From CAVPKN01 sp964588495 (GTDB lineage Bacteria > Chlamydiota > Chlamydiia > Chlamydiales > JAAKFR01): DNA of 29,752 nucleotides. This document shows positions 16,901 through 24,255 of this stretch, one piece after another; the first letter of the stretch is position 1, and each line of letters starts with the position of its first letter. Below the pieces are notes generated by a model. It saw only the letters and a list, made by a program, of their open reading frames with translations. It had not been told where the DNA came from and did not search any database. The DNA is taken from the NCBI GenBank assembly GCA_964588495.1, contig CAZPPS010000028.1:1-29752 (forward strand). Reading direction: 5' to 3'. The position numbers were made by a program, and so were the translations under genes.

Positions 16901-18099
16901 CCAATTCCCCTAACGCAATATTTCTGAGATTCATAGGTATCTTTCAAAGCTTTTAAAAGATTGCTTTTGCCAGTTCCGGCATATCCTTCTAGGCAAGACA
17001 ATTTTTGGCCTCTGAGAATATTTTCAAAAGCTAATTTTTGTTCTGGCGTTAAGGCGTTAGAAAAAGCCGCTACTTTTTTAAAATTGGCCGCATGGGCCGA
17101 TTGAGAATGAAGTTGATCAGCCAAGCGGATCAGCTGTTTTTCCTCTTCGATGATCTTTTGAGTTGTAAACTTATTAAGTGACTTGTTTGTCTGGCGATCA
17201 ATGAGCTGTGTGATCTCTGGCTGTTTCCAAAATGTCTCTCTCACCTCTGAGATTTTTTCAGGATTAACGTGTTTGTGTAAAAAATGATCGATGTCTTCTG
17301 CTGTGAAGATATTTTTGGTTTGAGTTATTTTCTCCAACACTTTCAGTGGATCTTCAGATTCCAGGGCATTTAGTGAAACTCTTGCATCATGCTCATCCAA
17401 TAAGGAAAGAGCCCTCGCTCTCAAGCGCACAGGTCCTAAGTGTTTTTGAGATACTACACCTTCCATATCTACACGTAATGCAATCCCCTTTTGCTCAAAA
17501 TATTGATTTTGATGGCGCGCCCAAAGCTTACCCCAAAGTTCACCCGCAACCACTTTGCCTCCCCTTACAACAGGCATTAATTCCCGTGCTTTGTGATCAT
17601 CAAATTCAAGGCCGTTTGCTTTAAAGCGCCGTGTCGTAATTAAGGCATGGGCATGCCAGTTGTGCTCCATGGGTTCTTCTAGATTACCTTGCTTGTTTTC
17701 TGGTCTATGGATATCGATTTGGACGGCCAAGCCCTTTTTAACAAAATGCTCCTCCATAAATGTATCCACAAGGTGTTTTCTGTCGTCTAGTGAAATGATC
17801 TGATCATCAGGAAGAGCAATGACCATTTCTAACGCAGTTTGCGAATTCCTACGCACTTCCTTTTGCTCAGCAGCATTCCAGAGGATTTCAGCATCTAGAA
17901 ACTTGGGATCTACACCTTGAGGTAGCAAAATCTTATGATATGCTGGCGGCTCTTGTTTTGACCAATTGTAGGTGCATTCTAATTGCCATTCCGTACCTTG
18001 AAATTCAATACGACATCTTGCATTATATGCCGCCTTATAACAGGCGTTTTTTCCAGAGCTTCGTTTAACAAATTCTAACCGTGCAAATGGTATGGCCAT
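13981..18099 (-). CDS. traA: TraA-type conjugative relaxase fused to helicase and TOPRIM primase-like domain
   Basis: 1372 residues. The N-terminal MobA/MobL relaxase has the His triad H146, H149, H151 (EHNWHAHALITTRR) and a tyrosine candidate at Y21 or Y25 (CYKAAYNAR); it should nick oriT and pilot the transferred strand. Residues about 350-730 form an AAA_30/RecD-like helicase: Walker A GYAGTGKS (372-379), Walker B VWMIDEVG (439-446), GDSAQLP (471-477) and a motif-VI segment FYVGLTRHFKK. The C-terminal third has a GGGPLQLI segment like those of replicative primases, then a TOPRIM fold with E1153 (VLVVEGEKT) and DND 1200-1202. GGAGG precedes the ATG by eight bases. Ti-type relaxases with this layout occur in Rickettsiales and other intracellular bacteria. 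It looks full length. No type IV secretion genes are in view. Confidence 0.92.
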   Translation of the reverse strand: MAIPFARLEFVKRSSGKNACYKAAYNARCRIEFQGTEWQLECTYNWSKQEPPAYHKILLPQGVDPKFLDAEILWNAAEQKEVRRNSQTALEMVIALPDDQIISLDDRKHLVDTFMEEHFVKKGLAVQIDIHRPENKQGNLEEPMEHNWHAHALITTRRFKANGLEFDDHKARELMPVVRGGKVVAGELWGKLWARHQNQYFEQKGIALRVDMEGVVSQKHLGPVRLRARALSLLDEHDARVSLNALESEDPLKVLEKITQTKNIFTAEDIDHFLHKHVNPEKISEVRETFWKQPEITQLIDRQTNKSLNKFTTQKIIEEEKQLIRLADQLHSQSAHAANFKKVAAFSNALTPEQKLAFENILRGQKLSCLEGYAGTGKSNLLKALKDTYESQKYCVRGIGPDSATAEVLKEKGFSNAENVYRFLFSISSGKLKIQKHEVWMIDEVGKLGTRPMLELLKCAKRFDAQLILAGDSAQLPSVERGLGYKVFSERYGAQRLENIQRQSDESEREIAKKLARGEMGAALDAIWKNGNIKWQSSKEESIESLIKEWATNRALNPNESSLIIAHTNREIKVLNELARLYRKEAGELTDREFECETAYGKVYVGVGDRIEFRKNDNMLKVNNGTKGILVAATEDNFTVQVKNRIVTFDPREYRTFQLGYATTFYRSQGDSADKAYVLHSSMMNKESFYVGLTRHFKKVECFVSEQETKNLADLKRQSLRRTQKDSTLTYLNDNDLEKQQAQALKEQRVAEFKSSDSMLVKAKGFGLSAWEEVRGKTSKIIERYKDKQPDHEFFNPKFEKQSALGKVQEVRFEDDLKFDSEKIKADFKKIAESSAPSVKIAKSKSNDFWKKLPEEKRNFLRGYYKSSDKASALYTIVRSEEEAGGKSAHFSEWHQACRERNSHAFELLRVFNTKEIRSSFSPKSLEILQERSMKHEMTQNKDTLADLESKLKENLDSLVHKLFPEGPTRRDSKGLRFGTNGSLAVVFTGKGLGCFHDFEKKEGGGPLQLIQKRLFCSNAEAIAWAKDFMGQAPTQAPVHYFLKKSEKDQDWVSLKPSESAPTLDKISKNLAHYYMETARYQYCDHDGGVLFYTLRLQDKAGKKIVLPLSYGHYKDNDDEPNWSLKGYQANKKPIYNLQLLQAYPKSKVLVVEGEKTADAASKMFPPEKMICITWSGGASAVNKTDWRPLFMRDVIIWPDNDKAGFEASETLCKELRKIGVKSLHEVDKSILAKELPPKWDLADPLPQDKPTSFIKDMILRAQNKAVGLEQLMAQLKANALQIDPKIAHEVLFTVEERLRCDLEKKFGQRHWEINSEILKETVQILKDPSQIKAVLNADSYQEKAAVTEFKYDYTSVNQHSLDQSKGQELDI

Positions 18100-18296
18100 A
18101 GGACTGCCTCCTACCCAGTTTCATGCCAGAGTGATTGATAGAAAGCAAAGCATTTCGGACGCACGCAAACATAGTTTGCATATTGCGTATATTTTAATCT
18201 TTCTCATCGGTTTTTGTGTGCATCTTCTAAAATTTTCATTGATTTGAAACCAGGCATCCGATATCTCTTCTTAAGAGAATCAAAAGAGATAGACAA
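18100..18296. promoter_or_regulatory. Divergent intergenic region, candidate origin of transfer
   Basis: The region lies between the relaxase and the TraD-like gene, the usual site of oriT in Ti-type mobilisation modules. It holds the inverted repeat GCAAAC-ATA-GTTTGC (18165-18179) beside TATTGCGTAT, and a second hairpin TCTCTT-CTT-AAGAGA (18264-18278) just before the plus-strand start. It must also contain both promoters. The nick site cannot be identified without a homologue. Confidence 0.4.
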
Positions 18297-18755
18297 ATGG
18301 CCACTGCATTAGAAGACCAGAAAAAGAAAATCGAGATCCAAAAGAAAAAAATACAGCTCAAAGAGAAGCTTCTTAAGGAAAAAGAAAAGCAGCGCAAGTT
18401 TCGACGGGTTTCCGAAATTGTTGAAATTGCATTTAAGACAAGCTTAGATGAAGTTGATGATGATGTATTGCTTGGAGCGTTTTTAGAAATTTCAGAAAGA
18501 ATCAACGATCCACATGCAGTACAAACATGGAAAAAGATTGGTGAAGCTCATCTAAAAAATAGCCAAGATAAATCTGATCATCTGCTTGCCATTTCATTCA
18601 ACAATGAACCAGCAAAAGAAATCCGAGAGGTACTTAAAAAAATGAAATTTCGCTGGAATCCTTTTCGCAAAGAATTTTGTGGCTATGGCAATGAAAAAAA
18701 ACTCGGACAGATGTTGAAAGAATTTGATGCTTCTATGGAAAGAATCGATGAGTAG
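18297..18755 (+). CDS. TraD-like (Ti-type) mobilisation accessory protein
   Basis: 152 residues. Residues 8-36 are a very basic coiled coil (KIEIQKKKIQLKEKLLKEKE), as in the small TraC/TraD/MobC relaxosome proteins encoded opposite TraA. The C-terminal part (residues 107-131, LKKMKFRWNPFRKEFCGYG) matches a short domain often found in plasmid and phage proteins with the pattern F-R-W-N-P-x-x-K-x-W/F. It probably assists oriT recognition. Its last codons overlap the start of the dsbB-like gene at 18748, and the 3' end from 18707 belongs to the duplicated dsbB unit seen again at 21942 and 23629. Confidence 0.6.
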   Translation: MATALEDQKKKIEIQKKKIQLKEKLLKEKEKQRKFRRVSEIVEIAFKTSLDEVDDDVLLGAFLEISERINDPHAVQTWKKIGEAHLKNSQDKSDHLLAISFNNEPAKEIREVLKKMKFRWNPFRKEFCGYGNEKKLGQMLKEFDASMERIDE

Positions 18756-19128
18756 AGTTCTTAGACGTGAAAGACACGAACACCTTATGCTCTTTGTATG
18801 TTGCCTTGTATCCGCTGCCATTTTGCTTGCATCCTACTTGGTTCAATATGCGTGGCAAATTGAGCCTTGCAGGCTTTGCAAACTGCAACGACTCCCCTAC
18901 TTTTTGATATTGTTCGCTGTAAGTTTGGTAACATTGAAAATCAAATACCGAATCGTAAGAGCATTGCTCTTTTGCGCTTTTGCAAGCAGTGCTATTCTTT
19001 CGGCGTATCATTTGTTGGTGATCGGCGGCTTCATTTCTGATTTTTGTGCAGTAAAGTCCAATGTTGCCACCATCGACGACTTTATGAGCATGTTAGATAC
19101 CCATGTCCCTTGCTCAAAAGCAGGCTGA
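18748..19128 (+). pseudogene. dsbB-like gene copy 1, truncated by TGA
   Basis: 126 codons from ATG 18748, whose first eight bases overlap the end of the TraD-like gene. It keeps the DsbB/BdbC features: the first redox pair in EPCRLCKLQRLPYF (C41, C44), a second pair C100 and C122, and three membrane helices. TGA at 19126 replaces the Trp codon of the other copies (AGW). The DNA beyond still reads as a degraded fourth helix (KFLAVRMIGCSLAFF), so the C-terminus has been lost. All four cysteines remain, so residual function is not excluded. It lies directly upstream of the first secreted toxin. Confidence 0.75.
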
Positions 19129-19337
19129 AAATTTTTAGCCGTACGTATGATTGGCTGTAGTCTCGCTTTCTTCTCACCAATTTTTTCCTCACAAAAACTT
19201 TAGACTAAACCCTCGAATTTCGATTATTTACGGTAATAGGGCATCGATTACAAACCCTTTTTTGAAAAATTGTCTTTTTGATTTACTTACAAATCAAAAT
19301 CTAGATAGGATCTCAGTTCTTAATGACGAGAGGTCTT

Positions 19338-21392
19338 ATGAAACAATATGTAACTATTTTCTTTACGCTATGGACATGTTTTGTTTTATCACCGCTAGAA
19401 GCATTGAATCGGGACTATCGAGCTGATTGTGTAGACGATACGACCTATCAAAATTATTACTATAACTACTGTCTTTATCATGCTCCAACCGCTTCACTCG
19501 AAGAGATCCCATCCCGTCTCCTATATTTGATTCCTGAAACTGGGCCACGCTGCCGGAATTGTTATGATTTATCGATTTATTTAGGCTATGTGGATTCTGA
19601 TTTCCAAAAATATTTCCACCATTTAAAACAACAATTAGAATATAGCGATCAACATAGAGATTGTCACTGCTTATGGCCTGAATATTCGCAAGAAGCTGCT
19701 CAAATTAGCGACATGGCTTACCTTCTTTTTCGTGACCTAGTTTGTACAACAGCTTTATCTAGTTTGATAGAAGATGAAAAAGCCCAAAGAGAACTAGTCG
19801 AAAATTCTGACTGGTTCTTGAATAAGCATGGATTGACTATTTCCTTCATCGCTCAGCAGTTCCGTTTTTCTGATTACTATAGAGTCTGTCGCGATATCGA
19901 AAACTTTGCCATATCCAAATATGAAGAAAGAGAGACTGTTAAAATTAAAGATCGCTTGCAGGATATTCTTGAAGCCCTATATCCAAAGTTTTTTGATTTA
20001 TATACCTCTTGTTATAAAAAACACCCCAACCCTGATATCGATCAAGAAATCCGTTTTATGAAGTTTCTTGTAAGTGATATTTCGGGTCTTGACACGACTT
20101 TAGTTTCAAAATCCATGTCAATTCTACCAATAGCCCAAAACGTCTACGATGTAAGCGATTTGATTGTTGATAAATTGCAAACCGCCAATAATCCGGTCGA
20201 ATTTGAAAACAAAGGATTACCTAATCGCATTCTTAAGAAAAATTCTTCAAAACAATTAGCCCTGGATATCTTAGATTTTACAGTTAGTCACACAGCTAAA
20301 ACTGCATTTTCACCTCAATCTGATATTTTCTTAGAACAAGGGACGCTTTTCAATAATTTTCTCCTATATAAAGAGGCTATTCAAATCTTAACTCTGGTGA
20401 TTCAACTTAATCCCTCCTATCGGGATGCTTATATCGAAAGGGCTATGGCCTATTTTGAAACAAATCAACTATCTTTAGCCATTAAGGATTATGAATCTGC
20501 TAAAAAATTAACCATTGCGCCACCATTTAAGCCCGACTGCGATCAAGCAATGATAATGGCGGCTGTCTATATCCCAGAAAATAAGATCGAATTCTCTAAA
20601 GGGTTAGTTTCAGGAACAGCTGATGGAGCGAAAGTATCAATTGTTGAATTCGTGCCTTCAATTTTTAGTTGCTGTAGAGGAATTTTGAATGGACTCTGGG
20701 CGTTTGTATGTTCCCCAATTGAAGTAAGCCAAGAAATGGTGAATACAGCCTATGCAATAGGGGAATTCGTTAACAGTCATAGTACAGAAGAATGCTTTCA
20801 GTATGTAGTCCCAGAATTAAAAGAGCTTTCTTTTTCGTGGGATAAACTTAATGATCAATCTAGGGGTCAAAAAATCGGTTTCATTATTGGGAAATACGGT
20901 GTTGATATTTTTGCTCCAGCAGGAGCCTTAAAGGGTATGACCAAAGTACGTGCCTTGAAAAGGGCTAATACTATGTGCACACTCGAAAACTGTGCGACCT
21001 CTCAAGCTAAGCAAGCTAAAATTTTGGAAGAAAGTATTAAAAGAGCAGCTTTAAGAGAAGGTGTGATTGCAGACTTCTTTAAAAAAGGGAAAGTTCTTAC
21101 AAAAACATCTAATGTGCAATACCATGTTATGCAACCTAAACATGCTTGGAATAAGGTACTACAATTGAGTGGAAACCTAGAAGAAGACTTTAAAAAAGTA
21201 GCTCTTCTGTTAGAAGAAAGTGGTATTTTATCTGAAAAATATCTATTAGAATCAGAAAAATTTTCACATGGAAAAATTATCCGTACAGACTACAAAAAGA
21301 TGGTAAATGGCCATGAGATAAGGGCTACATTTGAAACATACGTAGAAAGTAATCAAATTTTCTTGAAAGATGCTTGGGTGATAACAAAATGA
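19338..21392 (+). CDS. Secreted TPR polymorphic toxin 1 with unclassified C-terminal toxin domain
   Basis: 684 residues from ATG 19338 (GAGAGG five bases upstream); ATG 19323 is an alternative. A signal peptide (YVTIFFTLWTCFVLSPLEA) leads to a cysteine-containing region (about 30-225; C31, C45, C72, C75, C109, C111). Two TPRs follow at about 326-392 (EAIQILTLVIQLNPSYRDAY). Residues about 419-555 form a pre-toxin region shared with toxin 2, with EFVPS, CCRGILNGLWAF and IGKYGVDIFAPAGALK. The last 100 residues are unique here: VQYHVMQPKHAWNKV (593-607), then beta strands ending in LKDAWVITK. This resembles small RNase-type toxin tips, perhaps type 35, but I cannot confirm that. The stop overlaps the next start. 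It lies between two dsbB-like copies. Confidence 0.72.
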   Translation: MKQYVTIFFTLWTCFVLSPLEALNRDYRADCVDDTTYQNYYYNYCLYHAPTASLEEIPSRLLYLIPETGPRCRNCYDLSIYLGYVDSDFQKYFHHLKQQLEYSDQHRDCHCLWPEYSQEAAQISDMAYLLFRDLVCTTALSSLIEDEKAQRELVENSDWFLNKHGLTISFIAQQFRFSDYYRVCRDIENFAISKYEERETVKIKDRLQDILEALYPKFFDLYTSCYKKHPNPDIDQEIRFMKFLVSDISGLDTTLVSKSMSILPIAQNVYDVSDLIVDKLQTANNPVEFENKGLPNRILKKNSSKQLALDILDFTVSHTAKTAFSPQSDIFLEQGTLFNNFLLYKEAIQILTLVIQLNPSYRDAYIERAMAYFETNQLSLAIKDYESAKKLTIAPPFKPDCDQAMIMAAVYIPENKIEFSKGLVSGTADGAKVSIVEFVPSIFSCCRGILNGLWAFVCSPIEVSQEMVNTAYAIGEFVNSHSTEECFQYVVPELKELSFSWDKLNDQSRGQKIGFIIGKYGVDIFAPAGALKGMTKVRALKRANTMCTLENCATSQAKQAKILEESIKRAALREGVIADFFKKGKVLTKTSNVQYHVMQPKHAWNKVLQLSGNLEEDFKKVALLLEESGILSEKYLLESEKFSHGKIIRTDYKKMVNGHEIRATFETYVESNQIFLKDAWVITK

Positions 21393-21946
21393 TGAATGAT
21401 GAAAAATATTTAAAATTAAAACAAAAATCCAGCAATTATAGCCCATCAACTTTGATAAACTCTTTGGAATTTAATGAAGCTTTACTTATAGCTTGCGATA
21501 TGTTGAACAATGAGGAATGGGATGAACCCTTGCAGGAATATGCTGCAAATATTTTGGAGGAATTAAGAAAAAAATATCCTGAAAAATGGAATGCTAATTG
21601 GAAGTATGATGCATTCCTTGGATATGCATACCATGTTACTCTAAAATACGAGGAAAGATATGCAGCTTATAAAAGAGCTTTTAATAAAATATCCCCCCCT
21701 CCGCCTCAATTATTAGTGGCTATAGCTCGATGCTGTATTGCACCAGGAAAACCTCCAATAACTGAAGAAGACGCCATCGCACTTGTTAAACAAGCCATAC
21801 AAACCAAGCCATATGTTGAGGCGGTTGAATTATTAAAGGGGCTATATAAGTCTATTGGAAATGGTAAAGAACAACAATATTGGGGAAAAATTTTAGAGAA
21901 TATTAAAGATACTGGTCCGCATCTACCCCCGTTAGATCAATTTTGA
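21389..21946 (+). CDS. Candidate immunity protein for toxin 1
   Basis: 185 residues from ATG 21389, which overlaps the toxin stop as ATGA; an in-frame GTG lies five codons earlier. There is no signal peptide or membrane segment, as expected for a cytosolic antidote. The protein is all-helical with TPR/HEAT-like repeats (AFLGYAYHVTLKYEERYAAY; EDAIALVKQAIQTKPYVEAV). I recognise no named immunity family; position, overlap and small size support the call. It is followed immediately by dsbB copy 2. Confidence 0.62.
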   Translation: MMNDEKYLKLKQKSSNYSPSTLINSLEFNEALLIACDMLNNEEWDEPLQEYAANILEELRKKYPEKWNANWKYDAFLGYAYHVTLKYEERYAAYKRAFNKISPPPPQLLVAIARCCIAPGKPPITEEDAIALVKQAIQTKPYVEAVELLKGLYKSIGNGKEQQYWGKILENIKDTGPHLPPLDQF

Positions 21947-21966
21947 TGCCTCCATGGAAAGAATCG

Positions 21967-22434
21967 ATGAGTAGAGTTCTGAGACGTGAAAGACACGAGC
22001 ACCATCTGCTCTTTGTGTGTTGCCTTGTATCTGCTGTCATTTTGCTTGCATCCTACTTAGCTCAATATTTGTGGCAAATTGAGCCTTGCAGGCTTTGCAA
22101 ACTGCAACGACTCCCCTACTTTTTTATTCTGTGCCTTTCCATTTTGCCCGCATTGAAAATTAAATACGGTATTATCAGGACTCTGCTCATTTTTGCTTTT
22201 GTAGGCAGCAGCCTTCTTTCGGCTTACCATTTGTTGGTGATCGGGGGTTTCATCTCTGATTTTTGTGCAGTAAAATCCAATGTGGCCACCATTGACGACT
22301 TTATGAGCATGTTAGATACCCAAGTCCCCTGCTCAAAAGCTATTTGGAAACTCTTAGGACTTCCTATGGCTGCTTACAATATGCTTGTCTCTCTCTTTTT
22401 TTTGGGACTGTTTGTCAAAAAAAAGCCTTGTTAA
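21967..22434 (+). CDS. dsbB: DsbB-like disulfide-generating membrane protein, intact copy 2
   Basis: 155 residues from ATG 21967, preceded by GGAAAGA; an ATG at 21946, overlapping the immunity stop as TGATG, is an alternative. Four membrane helices (about 13-34, 50-62, 68-92, 132-150) and two periplasmic cysteine pairs, C41/C44 (EPCRLC) and C100/C122 (ISDFC and QVPC), reproduce the DsbB arrangement. DsbB enzymes reoxidise DsbA with quinone, so disulfides form in exported proteins. It is the only complete copy of three. No dsbA is in view. Cysteine-rich secreted toxins on both sides are plausible clients, by inference. Confidence 0.85.
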   Translation: MSRVLRRERHEHHLLFVCCLVSAVILLASYLAQYLWQIEPCRLCKLQRLPYFFILCLSILPALKIKYGIIRTLLIFAFVGSSLLSAYHLLVIGGFISDFCAVKSNVATIDDFMSMLDTQVPCSKAIWKLLGLPMAAYNMLVSLFFLGLFVKKKPC

Positions 22435-22737
22435 TCATTTTCTTATAATTAATCGACGCCTTTATTCATTTAGACTTTTTTCTATTTGACGCTATGGGTG
22501 CTGCAATCAGTCGGTAAAAACCTGGTTTTATTATAAAGATTTCGTTAAACTAACCTTCTCTTTCAAACCATGGGCTGGAGATAGCCTGCTCTATCAAGCA
22601 CAATTCATGCATCGTAACTCTACTATCTCTGAGGGGTCCAACTTTACCGGGGCCCGCCCACAAAAAAAATCCCCATTAATATAAAAATAATAATTATCTG
22701 TTATAATAGTCTTCGAATCAACTCATTAGGAGGCGAA
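22435..22737. other. Gene-free stretch before the Inc-like gene
   Basis: No coding region is supported. On the minus strand a short frame begins MHELCLIEQAISS, which slightly resembles the start of HypA proteins but ends after 20 codons. The right end contains the likely promoter of the next gene. Confidence 0.4.
22702..22733 (+). promoter_or_regulatory. -10 box and ribosome-binding site of the Inc-like gene
   Basis: A perfect TATAAT at 22702-22707 lies in an A/T-rich tract, and AGGAGG at 22728-22733 precedes ATG 22738 by four bases. No clear -35 hexamer is seen. Confidence 0.5.
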
Positions 22738-23181
22738 ATGACCGTCGATAATAATCTTAAAGCTCACCAACATATTATTTCAGAAACTGGTGATAATAAT
22801 GTTATAGAAACATCTGATTCGTCAGTTCGAGATCTCACAAAAGAAATAGAAACATTAAAATCCATGGACAGAGAAAAATGGTTGCTGGTTGCTGCAGGAG
22901 TGGTATACGGAGCTTTTGCGGTTTATTGTTTGGCCTGGCATGGCTTCCCTGGAGTTATCATGTGCTCAGCAAGCGCAGCTTTCTTCCTCGGAGGAGCCCT
23001 TGCTAAAAGCCAGTCACGACACACATTTATGGTTCTTAATAGTATTGAAGAGAGTGAGCACACACGCTACACCCTCGAAGATTTTTCTACAGAAATAAAA
23101 AATGAAATAGAACAAGCCAGGAACAAAATTGCACAGCTGAAACAGAAAGTATCCAATTACATTTCCACTGCCTTTGCATAA
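22738..23181 (+). CDS. Inc-like protein with one paired hydrophobic lobe
   Basis: 147 residues. A polar N-terminus (1-42) precedes two hydrophobic segments at about 48-66 and 70-89 with a short turn (HGFPG), then a coiled-coil tail (about 110-142, EIKNEIEQARNKIAQLKQKV). This is the compact layout of chlamydial Inc proteins. It has a consensus ribosome-binding site and TATAAT box. It converges with the cysteine-rich gene on the other strand, 13 bases away, and interrupts the toxin array. Confidence 0.6.
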   Translation: MTVDNNLKAHQHIISETGDNNVIETSDSSVRDLTKEIETLKSMDREKWLLVAAGVVYGAFAVYCLAWHGFPGVIMCSASAAFFLGGALAKSQSRHTFMVLNSIEESEHTRYTLEDFSTEIKNEIEQARNKIAQLKQKVSNYISTAFA

Positions 23182-23194
23182 TTGTAGATACACC

Positions 23195-23488
23195 CTATTT
23201 ACAGGACTTGCAAACAACTATCCAGGCAAAGATTGTGGCAAGCCCGGAAAAGATCAGAAAAGGAACTTGCCACGCAAGCGAACAGCTCCACATTTCGCAA
23301 GTATGTTTATTAAATTTATCTGGTGTGCCATAACATTGCGAAGTACTACACATAATTATCGAGAGAGCAAAACCACAAGAGATTAATGTAGTTGCTACTG
23401 TTACGCCACGACAACAATTTGCATTTTTTTCGCCTGCCTCCCCAACCCCTGCGCCCAAACAACCACATGTAACTGGATCAAGACTCAT
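23195..23488 (-). CDS. Small cysteine-rich membrane protein
   Basis: 97 residues with 11 cysteines (positions 8, 10, 25, 26, 38, 47, 52, 64, 69, 93, 96) and two hydrophobic segments (about 30-48 and 72-93). GGAGAG lies four bases before ATG 23488, supporting a real gene. No family is recognised. Cysteine content recalls the disulfide-linked envelope proteins of chlamydiae, and its position between dsbB copies 2 and 3 makes it another possible client of disulfide formation; both points are inference. Confidence 0.55.
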   Translation of the reverse strand: MSLDPVTCGCLGAGVGEAGEKNANCCRGVTVATTLISCGFALSIIMCSTSQCYGTPDKFNKHTCEMWSCSLAWQVPFLIFSGLATIFAWIVVCKSCK

Positions 23489-23628
23489 ACGTCTCTCCTT
23501 TTTTTGACTATGGAGACTAGCTTCATAGAAATTTTTAAGTCAATTTTTTTTCAGATTGAATAGTCGCATTCCTTACAAAAATTTTTGGTGGAGTTAATTC
23601 CTCGCTAACTGATCTTTTTTCCCAGCAT

Positions 23629-24146
23629 ACAGATGTTGAAAGAATTTGATGCTTCCATGGAAAGAATCGATGAGTAGAGCTCTGAGACGTGAAAGATACA
23701 AACACCGTATGCTCTTTGTGTTTTGCCTTGCATCCGCTGACATTTTGCTTGCATTCTATTTGGTTCAATATGCGTGGCAAATTGAGCCTTGCAGGCTTTG
23801 CAAACTGCAATGACTCCCCTACTATTTGATGTTGTTCGCTGTAAGTTTGGCAACATTGAAAATCAAATACCGAATCATCAGGGCATTGCTCTTTTTCGCT
23901 TTTGCAAGCAGTGCTATTGTTTCGGCGTATCATTTGTTGGTTATCGGAGGCTTCATTTCCGATTTTTGCGCAGTAAAGTCCAATGTTGCCTCCTTTGACG
24001 ACTTTATGAGCATGTTAGATACTCATGTCCCCTGCTCAAAAGCAGGCTGGAAGCTGTTTGGGCTTCCTATGGCTAGTTACAATCTCGTCATTTCCCTTTC
24101 ATTTCTGTCTTGGTTTATTCGAAAAGCTCGTTATTGCTCCTTATAA
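23629..24146 (+). pseudogene. dsbB-like gene copy 3, interrupted by TGA
   Basis: Homology to copy 1 begins at 23629 with a piece of the TraD-like 3' end; the gene itself runs from ATG 23670. Codon 48, arginine in the other copies (KLQRLPYF), is TGA at 23811-23813, a one-base change from CGA. The frame then continues intact to 24146 with the second cysteine pair and fourth helix (AGWKLFGLPMASYNL). It is probably inactive unless the codon is read through. It lies directly upstream of toxin 2, mirroring copy 1 and toxin 1. Confidence 0.82.
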
Positions 24147-24255
24147 AGCACTGATTTTTCATAATTTAAAGGGAATCAGATACTTGAAAAATCCAAATTT
24201 TATCTTTTCTTTATTCTAAAATTTTATTATATCTCTAGTTCAAACGGATTTTTTT

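Noticed and set aside
22540..22625. Minus-strand HypA-like start (MHELCLIEQAISS)
   Set aside because: The frame ends after 20 codons and lacks the HypA zinc motif.
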